From assembly GCA_015523665.1 (NCBI GenBank), contig WAJX01000191.1, positions 1 to 19,902 of the forward strand: a DNA stretch of 19,902 nucleotides, read 5' to 3'. Within the stretch, counting starts at the first letter, position 1. Every line of letters starts with the position of its first letter. Below, piece after piece: positions 13,918 through 19,902 of the stretch. A model generated the notes under the pieces. That model made no database searches. It was given only the letters and a program-made list of their open reading frames with translations, and was not told where the DNA came from. The translations under genes and the position numbers were made by a program. The stretch comes from Ferroglobus sp. Its GTDB lineage: Archaea; Halobacteriota; Archaeoglobi; Archaeoglobales; Archaeoglobaceae.

Positions 13918-15211
13918 TATTATTTAAATTCTTCAAAATTTAATTTTATTTTTAATTTATTTTTAATTTTATATATAAAAATAACCAAGAACATATCAGA
14001 GTTGTGCTTTAAAAATGAAGAGGATGAGAAAATGTCAAGTCCTAATTAAGACAATTGTAAAACCACTAAACTCTTCAACTTTTAGAGCAATCTGGGCTTT
14101 AATATTAGATGAAAGTGTTTTCCTGCAAACCTCCTCAATTCAGTTTGAGAGTTCATCAAATTTAATCTGTAAGTTTCTGAGATTAAGCATCATTTGAAGC
14201 AATATATTTCTGGATGAGATTTTTAAGATGTTTAAAAACCAAGATTGGTTTAAAATCTCTACTCTCTCAAAAAGTTGCAAGCTTTTAAAGCTTTAAAACT
14301 TTAATAAATCTCCTCAGACCTTCCAATAACAAAAAGTAACTCTCTGTTCTCTTCAAATCATGACAATATTCTCAGAAGATTTTTCTATATGGATTTATGC
14401 AACCTCTTGAGTATATAGTTTTGATGTAAACTCATCTCTTACTATCTCCCAACGAACCCGTTCTCTTTTCTGAGATGTTGTAAAGACGTATCTAAATATC
14501 TTCATACATTTCCAAGCCTTTGCCAAGATTTTTAATTTTTCAATTCTTTAGTTTTTAATTGCTTTAGCGTTTTAAGAATTTTATCTTTTCCTTTTTTAGA
14601 ATTTTCTTGTTTTTAAAAGCTCTTTTTAACGCTCTAAACCTTTAGGATTATTGCTTTGATATATCCTTATCCTTTAGCTATTGAACTAACCTTAATTCTC
14701 AAGGTCTCGTTTAACTCACAAACTGAAGCATACATCTTCTCTTGAATTGAATGATAAAAACAAAAAAGTGAAGTATAGAGACTTTTAAAAGAAATCTGAA
14801 GAGAAACGAGAGATGGGAGGAAAACTCGATCAATTTCCTCTTCTAACAATGTATAAAAGACATAGAAAATTTTCGGATTTAGAGGGATGATGCTAAAAAG
14901 CATATCGATTGTGATGAACCGAAAGTTTGGTTTTCACGGCTATTAACAATAGATAAACAAAGATTTAAAAATTTAAACCATTTTTAGAAAGTTTTGTAGA
15001 ACCTCTCGAAAATCTTATATGATTTTTTAAAAAGAATCTCTAAGAGGGATTTTAATGCTAAGAAATTAAAAAGAAACGGAATGTTAATAAAATTCTCATG
15101 ATCTTATAGAGAGACAATAACAATACCCATTTTCAAAATTGATGAAATATTAAAGGATGAAACTCAAAAACCAAAACCACTCATAAAAATAAACTTTTCA
15201 AAAGAAAATAA
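13918..15211. other. 1.3-kb gene-free region with eroded sequence
   Basis: T-rich termination sequence follows the NosD-like gene at about 13942-13972. Beyond it no frame longer than about 80 codons is convincing on either strand. The middle part, about 14035-14903, looks like degraded coding sequence on the minus strand (separate entry). Small dyads occur, for example ATGCT-AAAA-AGCAT (14889-14902) and AATCTC-TAAGA-GGGATT (about 15038-15054), but they do not make a recognisable RNA. I found no IS ends or target-site duplications. Confidence 0.5.
14035..14903 (-). pseudogene. Degraded coding region on the minus strand, family not recognised
   Basis: Three stretches on the minus strand have protein-like composition but are cut by stops and frame changes: 14903-14667 (78 codons, MLFSIIPLNPKIFYV start, ends SSIAKG); about 14640-14340, one frame reading FKNKKILKKEKIKIL, then after a stop KSWQKAWKCMKIFRYVFTTS and VRWEIVRDEFTSKLYTQEV, then stops; and 14193-14035 (MMLNLRNLQIKFDELSN, one stop, IEEVCRKTLSSNIKAQIALK). 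Their order and strand suggest one or two old genes, possibly a transposase or other accessory gene, in advanced decay. I could not place them in a family, and the AT-rich base composition makes chance similarity to coding sequence possible. Confidence 0.3.
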
Positions 15212-15294
15212 TGCGGGGGGTGGGATTCGAACCCACGAAGGCCTACGCCACTGGACCCTAAATCCAGCGCCTTTGACCACTCGGCAACCCCCGC
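15212..15294 (-). tRNA. tRNA-Leu (anticodon UAG)
   Basis: Full cloverleaf on the minus strand: acceptor stem GCGGGGG/CCCCCGC, discriminator A at 15212, D arm with GCCGAGTGGTCAAAGGC, anticodon stem CTGGA/TCCAG with loop TTTAGGG and anticodon TAG, a class II variable arm (TGGCGTAGGCCTTCG), and T arm GTGGGTTCGAATCCCAC. It decodes CUA and wobble CUN leucine codons. No CCA is encoded. No intron. A T-rich tract (15211-15199 on this strand) follows as terminator. Confidence 0.97.
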
Positions 15295-15314
15295 CTTACA
15301 CTATTTGGTTAAGG

Positions 15315-15324
15315 TAATATATAT
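15315..15324 (-). promoter_or_regulatory. TATA box of tRNA-Leu
   Basis: ATATATATTA on the minus strand is centred about 25 bases before the first tRNA base, the expected archaeal spacing. Confidence 0.6.
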
Positions 15325-15394
15325 GAATGCGAGTGGGTTAATAACTTTGACTGTCCACCAATACCTAAAAATTATTGATTATCGGTGTATATGC

Positions 15395-16300
15395 ATGCTC
15401 ACAGTATTCTCAGGAGGGACTGGAACGCCAAAGTTATTAAGAGGTTTAAAAGAATTATGTAATTTTGCGGTTATTGTAAATACGGCTGAAGATATATGGA
15501 TATCTGGAAATAAGATATGTCCTGATATAGATTCTGTTATGTATTCTCTCTCAGAGTTGATAGATACAAATAAATGGTGGGGTATAAAAGAAGATACGTT
15601 TGTAACTCATGAAATGTTAAAAAAGCTTGGATATGAAGAAATGCTTAAAGTAGGGGACATGGATAGAGCGATACATATCTTAAGAAGTGAGCTTTTGAGA
15701 AAAGGGTATTCTCTCACCGAAGCTACAAGACAAATTGCAAAAAGATTAGGAGTTAAGCAAGACGTTTTACCTATGTGTGAAGAAGAAGTTGAAACGATAA
15801 TCGTCACACCTTATGGAGAGATGCATTTTCAAGAATTTTGGGTCTCAAAAAGAGGTGAACCTGAGGTTATTGATGTCTTTTTTAGGAATATAGAGAATGC
15901 TAAAGCAACGGATGATGTTGTGAGTATGCTTGAAAAAAGTGAAGTCATCTTAATAGGTCCAAGTAATCCTATTACGAGCATAATGCCAATCTTAGAGGTA
16001 AGAGGGATAAAAGAGACAATTTATGATAAAAAAGTGATAGCTGTATCGCCGATTATAGGTAATAGAGCGTTTAGCGGACCAGCTGGAAAATTGATGAGAG
16101 CTAAAGGGTTTGAAGTATCTCCACTCGGAATTTTGGAAATATATAAGGACTTTCTTGATGTCTTAATTGTTGATAAATCCGATGAAAAACTTTCTGGGAA
16201 ATACAAAGATATTCAGATTATAGCAGAAAATACAGTTATAAATAACAAAAAAGATGCAATAAAGTTGTCGAAAACTATACTCTCCTTGATTGATAGTTAA
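15395..16300 (+). CDS. cofD: 2-phospho-L-lactate transferase CofD (coenzyme F420 biosynthesis)
   Basis: Transfers the phospholactyl group of its guanosine-diphospho-activated donor to Fo, giving F420-0 (or the dehydro form from the phosphoenolpyruvyl donor), the step before glutamate addition by CofE. The 301 residues begin [18 protein letters not shown], the family nucleotide-site motif, followed by [39 protein letters not shown] and the late [13 protein letters not shown] segment. The open frame extends to 15305, but the extra residues do not belong to the family; ATG 15395 gives the canonical N-terminus with GGTG at 15384-15387 upstream. The gene stands alone, divergent from tRNA-Leu. It shows that the organism makes F420, the hydride carrier of methanogens and their relatives. 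Confidence 0.96.
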   Translation: MLTVFSGGTGTPKLLRGLKELCNFAVIVNTAEDIWISGNKICPDIDSVMYSLSELIDTNKWWGIKEDTFVTHEMLKKLGYEEMLKVGDMDRAIHILRSELLRKGYSLTEATRQIAKRLGVKQDVLPMCEEEVETIIVTPYGEMHFQEFWVSKRGEPEVIDVFFRNIENAKATDDVVSMLEKSEVILIGPSNPITSIMPILEVRGIKETIYDKKVIAVSPIIGNRAFSGPAGKLMRAKGFEVSPLGILEIYKDFLDVLIVDKSDEKLSGKYKDIQIIAENTVINNKKDAIKLSKTILSLIDS

Positions 16301-16377
16301 TATTTTTCCTTAATATTGCTTACCATAATTATTTATTATAATATAATTAATATATTATAAAAAATTATTTATTATAT

Positions 16378-16770
16378 TTATATATTAATATTACCAAAAA
16401 CTTCAACTATATGCTTCTTTAAAATTCTCTCAACTCTCTTCAAAACTTTTTTGTCAATTTCATTTGTTAATGGACAAAAATCATGTAAAGTAGCTCTTTT
16501 CCTCTCTAAATCCCAAACAACTGGGTAGAGCTTACAACCTAACGGCCTGTATTTATAAACTGAACATTTTCCATTTTTTAAGAAGAAGCATTTTCCATTT
16601 ACATTCTTTAGGATATAGATGCCATCTTCTCTAACTGAAAAGTCACTTCTATTATACCCTAACTTTTCGAGTCTCTTCAAATCTCTCTCACTCAATTGCA
16701 TTTCTGTCTCTTCACAACAACTGTGGCAGTTTATTTCGTTACATCTAACTTTTATTTCCATATGTCTCAT
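16378..16770 (-). CDS. YkgJ-family cysteine-cluster protein (predicted Fe-S or zinc protein)
   Basis: A 130-residue protein with the family cysteine set: C-x4-C-x2-CC near the start (RCNEINCHSCC), GKCFFLKNGKC in the middle, then RPLGCKLYPVVWD and a final HDFCPL. YkgJ/UPF0153 proteins are predicted to bind an Fe-S cluster or zinc; biochemical roles are mostly unknown. ATG 16770 is used; ATG 16761 is in frame and starts nearer the cysteines, with no strong ribosome-binding site for either. It overlaps the end of the asparagine-synthetase-like gene by 26 bases, so the two are very likely translated from one message and may act together. Confidence 0.82.
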   Translation of the reverse strand: MRHMEIKVRCNEINCHSCCEETEMQLSERDLKRLEKLGYNRSDFSVREDGIYILKNVNGKCFFLKNGKCSVYKYRPLGCKLYPVVWDLERKRATLHDFCPLTNEIDKKVLKRVERILKKHIVEVFGNINI

Positions 16771-17902
16771 CTCTTAAAAACTTTTCAAGAGAGACACCTT
16801 CTCTCCTTGCAATTTTTTCGAGAATCTTGTAAGTTTTAGTTGAGTATTGAATTGCTTTTTTATCTCTCATTGCAATCTCTTTGGGTAAGATTTTTTTTGC
16901 AGCCTCTCTAAGAATATATTTTCTAATCACTTTCCCATCTTCTCTCCTAACCTTATACTCTGGAGGTATGCTTATAGCTAAACTTATCATATCCCAATTG
17001 AGATAAGGTGTTATAATTGCCATCTCATTCCTATAAGCGATCTTACAATCTCTCTCTAAGTTATTCACTCCAATATTTTTAAGATCATCTTCAAGCACTT
17101 TTTCAAGATTTTTCCCTGTGAGATTCTCGTATCTCTTATATCCACCAAAAAGTTCGTCAGCTCCTTGTCCAAAAACTATTTTTCTATATCCCATCTCTCT
17201 TGCCAACCTCATACATAGATGTATCGGTATGGCAATTGAAACTTGAAGTGGATTTGTCGTCTCAATGCTCCTAATAACATCACTTACACATTCTCTCACC
17301 TCATTTTCTCCAAATTTCATTATTTCAACATCCTTACCAATCATTTTGGCTGCTCTTCTTATCCATTCCTCATCCTCTTTTGAAGATGTAACACTTATCA
17401 TCTCAGCATCATAAATTGCTGCAAGAAGTGACGAATCAACACCACCAGAAAATGAAATACATGCATCGCCGATTTTAACTCTTTCAAGTATCCTCAGAAT
17501 CATTTCTGGAATCTCACTAACTTCTATTTCTATTTTCTTAAAAACCTCATCAATATTAAATACTCTACTTTCAACAATCTCTCCGTTGTAAGAAAGTTTA
17601 AGCACCTCTCCAGGCATAACTTCTAATGGTTTTTCATCGAAATACCACTTAAAATTTGAGATTGTAAGGTTTTTCGAGTTTTTTGAATAGTATAGGGGCT
17701 TACTCCCAAGAACATCTCTTGATAGAAAGATGTGAGATGGTTTAAACGATACTATGTAATAGAATCCCTTTATTTCAAGAGGCATCTTATCTGAGATTTT
17801 CAATTTTTCTGAGGAGTCATAAAATGTTAGACCTTCTTGAATACTTGGATAACGTGATGATGCATATATCGTTTTGTCTATCTCGGTTATGTATACTGAC
17901 AT
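16745..17902 (-). CDS. Asparagine-synthetase-like protein lacking the catalytic Cys of the glutaminase domain
   Basis: A 385-residue two-part protein. Residues 1-125 resemble a shortened N-terminal nucleophile glutaminase domain (SRDVLGSKPLYYSKN, VMPGEVLKLSYNGEI) but start MSVYITEIDK and have no Cys2 nucleophile, so glutamine hydrolysis is unlikely. Residues about 130-385 are the ATP-pyrophosphatase synthetase domain with PP-loop FSGGVDSS (151-158), GQGADELFGGYKRY (245-258), and the late MRDKKAIQYSTKTYK segment. It should adenylate a carboxylate and join it to ammonia or an unknown amine; asparagine is only one possibility. The downstream YkgJ-type gene overlaps it. A TATA-like AGTATAAAAAC (about 17967-17977 on this strand) lies upstream. 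Confidence 0.85.
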   Translation of the reverse strand: MSVYITEIDKTIYASSRYPSIQEGLTFYDSSEKLKISDKMPLEIKGFYYIVSFKPSHIFLSRDVLGSKPLYYSKNSKNLTISNFKWYFDEKPLEVMPGEVLKLSYNGEIVESRVFNIDEVFKKIEIEVSEIPEMILRILERVKIGDACISFSGGVDSSLLAAIYDAEMISVTSSKEDEEWIRRAAKMIGKDVEIMKFGENEVRECVSDVIRSIETTNPLQVSIAIPIHLCMRLAREMGYRKIVFGQGADELFGGYKRYENLTGKNLEKVLEDDLKNIGVNNLERDCKIAYRNEMAIITPYLNWDMISLAISIPPEYKVRREDGKVIRKYILREAAKKILPKEIAMRDKKAIQYSTKTYKILEKIARREGVSLEKFLRDETYGNKS

Positions 17903-18308
17903 GTGGTTAATTAGTCTCTGTGTCTATTTATTTGTTTAGCTAATTTTTATTATATGTTTTGTGTTGTTTTTATACTTATAGGGTTTGTTATAACGATAAA
18001 ATCATTCTAAATTCTATATCCACAGCTTTTATACACTCTCGCAATGACATTACTATCTATGTCAAACCCACTTTTTATTTTCATTTTTTATATTTTCATT
18101 TTTTATTTTTATTTTTTGGAAACAAAAGAGAATAGTTAAAAATATTATGATAGCTCTAAACTCTCATTTATTTATTTCTGTTTATCTTATATTATTTTAA
18201 TTTAATATTTAAAAATATTAATATATTATTTGATATTAATAAAATTTAAATTAGACAAACAGTATGAAGGAAAAGTTAAAGAATGTGAGAAATGTAAAGT
18301 AAAAAAAT
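17903..18308. other. Divergent spacer between the asparagine-synthetase-like and CYTH genes
   Basis: 406 bases, mostly A/T. It should hold both promoters: a minus-strand TATA at about 17967-17977 and AT-rich sequence at 18200-18245 for the plus-strand gene. Minor items are a weak TGACAT...ATGTCA dyad (18045-18064), T-rich repeats of TTTTCATTTTTTAT at about 18078-18105, and a 12-codon frame starting ATG 18264 just before the CYTH gene. None is convincing as a gene or RNA. Confidence 0.4.
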
Positions 18309-18836
18309 ATGGAGATTGAAATAAAATTTAGAATTGAAGATGTTGAGAAAGTTGAAGAGAAAGTAAAGAAATTTGCAGAATTTGTGATTGACAAAATTGA
18401 GGAGGATTTATACTTTAATTCTCCGATAAGAGATTTTAGGAGATATGATGAGGCTTTAAGAATTAGAAAGGACATCGAGGGTGTAAGTATAACTTATAAA
18501 GGTCCGAAAATTGATAAAGAAACGAAAAGTAGAGAGGAAATAAAAGTTGGTGTTGACAATTATGATAAAGCCGTGCTATTGTTAAAAAAACTGGGTTTTA
18601 AGGAGGTAGGGAAGGTTTTGAAAAGACGTAAAATATACAGGCATAATAATGTATTGATTTGTATCGACTCCGTTTTTAATCTCGGAGATTTTATTGAGAT
18701 TGAAGTTGTGAGTGATGGTATAGAAGAAGATATAGAAAAAGCAAAAGAAGAAGTTTTTAAAATTGCAGAGAGTATTGGATTAGATAGAAAGAGTAGTTTG
18801 AGAGAATCGTACTTGGAAATGCTGATGAATAAATAA
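18309..18836 (+). CDS. CYTH-domain protein (CyaB / class IV adenylate cyclase-like, triphosphate-binding)
   Basis: A 175-residue soluble protein that begins with the family signature EIEIK (residues 2-6, the ExExK motif) and continues with alternating charged strands of a triphosphate tunnel: RRYDEALRIRKD, VSITYKGPK, SREEIKV, EVGKVLKRRKIYR, LICIDSVFNLGDFIEIEV, and a final SSLRESYLEML. The family members hydrolyse or cyclise triphosphates (thiamine triphosphate, ATP, tripolyphosphate); archaeal ones are often annotated class IV adenylate cyclase but activity is rarely shown, so I leave the substrate open. ATG 18309 puts the motif at the very N-terminus as expected. The topoisomerase gene follows after 34 bases on the same strand, so co-transcription is possible. 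Confidence 0.9.
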   Translation: MEIEIKFRIEDVEKVEEKVKKFAEFVIDKIEEDLYFNSPIRDFRRYDEALRIRKDIEGVSITYKGPKIDKETKSREEIKVGVDNYDKAVLLLKKLGFKEVGKVLKRRKIYRHNNVLICIDSVFNLGDFIEIEVVSDGIEEDIEKAKEEVFKIAESIGLDRKSSLRESYLEMLMNK

Positions 18837-18870
18837 ATAGTTCGTTATGAATGTAATAAAAGGTGTCCAA

Positions 18871-19902
18871 ATGAGCTGGTTAATAATAACTGAAAAAGAT
18901 AATACTGCCAAGAGGTTATCTTCAATTCTTTTTGGAGAATTTGAAAGAAAAAAGAAGTTTAATGTCAATTACTATTACTCTAAAACAAAAGATGCATACG
19001 TTCTTGGCTTAAAAGGACATATTGTTGAACTCGATTTTCCTCAAGAGTATAACAATTGGGGAAAAGTCTCTCTCAACTCTTTGTTAAAAGCAGAGGTTAT
19101 AAAGAAAGTTAAAGAAGAAAGGATTGTAAAACTCCTTGAATATCTTGGGAAACAAGTTGATAGAGTGACCATAGCAACTGATTATGATAGAGAAGGGGAG
19201 TTAATAGGATTAGAAGCGGTTGAGATTATAAAGAAAGTTAATCCTGATGTGAGAATAGATAGGGTTAGATATTCAGCTTTAACACCACCTGATATAAAAA
19301 AAGCTTTTTCAAAACCAGATACACTCAACATCAATCTAGCTAAATCTGCTGAAACGAGGCAGATAATAGATCTGTATTGGGGTGCTATTCTCACGAGATT
19401 GTTATCAATCTCTTCTGGGAGACTTGGAAAAGATTTCCTTAGTGTTGGACGAGTACAATCTCCAACTTTAAGGCTTATTGTTGAAAGAGAGACAGAAATA
19501 AGAGAGTTTAAGCCTAAGAAATACTGGGAAATAATTGCTACTTTTAACTCTAGTGGAGGGATTGAATTTATTGGAAAGCATTTAAAAAGGTTTGATGAAA
19601 AAAATGAAGCTTCAAAAGCTCTTGGAAATATAAGAGATTATGGGATCGTTAGGGAATTTAAAGAAGTGGAGAGGGTTGATAAAAAACCAACTCCATTTAA
19701 TACAACAGAATTTTTAAAGGAAGCTTCAAGGTTTATGAGTCCAGATAGAGCTATGAATGTAGCGGAAAACCTTTATATTAATGGTTACATCTCTTATCCA
19801 AGAACTGACAATACTGTTTATCCAAAATCGTTAAATTTAAAAAGAATTGTGAAATCGTTTTTGAATTCGAGCTTTAAAGATTGTGCATTAATTGCATTAG
19901 AA
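18871..19902 (+). CDS. topA: DNA topoisomerase I, type IA (N-terminal part, runs off the window)
   Basis: Relaxes negatively supercoiled DNA through a 5'-phosphotyrosine intermediate. The 344 visible codons include the Toprim domain (LIITEKDNTAKRL with Glu8; TIATDYDREGELIG with D104, D106, E108 for Mg binding), RYSALTPPDIKKAF, the SVGRVQSPTLRLIVERE segment (all type IA enzymes), and the active site SYPRTDNTVYP with catalytic Tyr309. The sequence is the archaeal Topo I type, with no helicase domain ahead as in reverse gyrase. ATG 18871 is chosen because AGGTG at 18861-18865 is correctly spaced; ATG 18847 is in frame upstream. The C-terminal zinc-finger region lies beyond the window. Confidence 0.95.
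   Translation, partial: MSWLIITEKDNTAKRLSSILFGEFERKKKFNVNYYYSKTKDAYVLGLKGHIVELDFPQEYNNWGKVSLNSLLKAEVIKKVKEERIVKLLEYLGKQVDRVTIATDYDREGELIGLEAVEIIKKVNPDVRIDRVRYSALTPPDIKKAFSKPDTLNINLAKSAETRQIIDLYWGAILTRLLSISSGRLGKDFLSVGRVQSPTLRLIVERETEIREFKPKKYWEIIATFNSSGGIEFIGKHLKRFDEKNEASKALGNIRDYGIVREFKEVERVDKKPTPFNTTEFLKEASRFMSPDRAMNVAENLYINGYISYPRTDNTVYPKSLNLKRIVKSFLNSSFKDCALIALE

Noticed and set aside
14015..14197. 60-codon plus-strand frame in the gene-free region
   Set aside because: Lies antisense to a better minus-strand relic and has no family resemblance.
14881..14945. Possible second C/D sRNA (GATGATG and TGATGA boxes)
   Set aside because: No CTGA D box at the needed places, and the stems formed are only four to five pairs.
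3788..17996. Identical 16-base string GGGTTTGTTATAACGA at 3788-3803 and 17981-17996
   Set aside because: By a rough base-composition estimate a 16-base match within 20 kb of such AT-rich DNA is expected about 0.2-0.4 times by chance, and only one copy lies near a promoter.
18264..18302. 12-codon possible leader peptide before the CYTH gene
   Set aside because: Very short, no ribosome-binding site, no regulatory amino-acid run; chance in A-rich sequence is likely.
1..19902. CRISPR arrays, intact insertion sequences, toxin-antitoxin or restriction genes
   Set aside because: No regularly spaced repeats, no transposase with DDE or HUH motifs, and no recognisable defence protein were seen on either strand.

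Overview
The window comes from an AT-rich archaeon, most likely a euryarchaeote related to the Archaeoglobi, Methanosarcina-type or ANME/alkane-oxidiser lineages. The evidence is an archaeal uS13-uS4-uS11-RpoD cluster, a two-ferredoxin-motif RpoD, a coenzyme F420 gene (cofD), a cytochrome c maturation pair (CcmE/CcmF) with the archaeal-type CcmE motif, an archaeal topoisomerase I, TATA-box promoters, and box C/D and H/ACA guide RNAs. I cannot name the genus from sequence alone.

Layout. 1-214 is the 3' end of a secreted protein with a dockerin/EF-hand-like C-terminus. 215-703 has no intact gene but holds a possible decayed reading frame. 704-1444 holds a small Cys-containing protein converging on a DUF429 gene. 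1501-3664 is the ribosomal/RNA polymerase operon rps13-rps4-rps11-rpoD; it stops after rpoD instead of running into the rpl18e/rpl13/rps9 genes found next in many archaea. 3882-5033 is a CPA2-type cation/proton antiporter on the minus strand. 5256-7457 is ccmE-ccmF (minus), for cytochrome c heme attachment. 7711-7851 (minus), inside an otherwise AT-rich gap, carries two abutting structured RNAs: an H/ACA-like guide RNA followed directly by a textbook box C/D sRNA. 8126-11472 is cbiM-cbiN-cbiQ-cbiO plus an HX4DH membrane protein, a tightly overlapping cobalt/nickel uptake operon. 11569-12582 is a multi-cysteine radical SAM protein. 12910-13917 is a secreted NosD-like beta-helix protein with a C-terminal membrane anchor. 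13918-15211 is a long gap with eroded coding sequence. Then follow tRNA-Leu(UAG) (minus), cofD (plus), a minus-strand pair of an asparagine-synthetase-like protein and a YkgJ-type Cys-cluster protein, a CYTH-domain protein, and the first 344 codons of a type IA topoisomerase running off the window.

The genes suggest a cytochrome-c-containing, F420-using, cobalt/nickel-dependent anaerobe. The least expected item is the H/ACA + C/D tandem RNA locus. No CRISPR array, intact insertion sequence or defence system was found.
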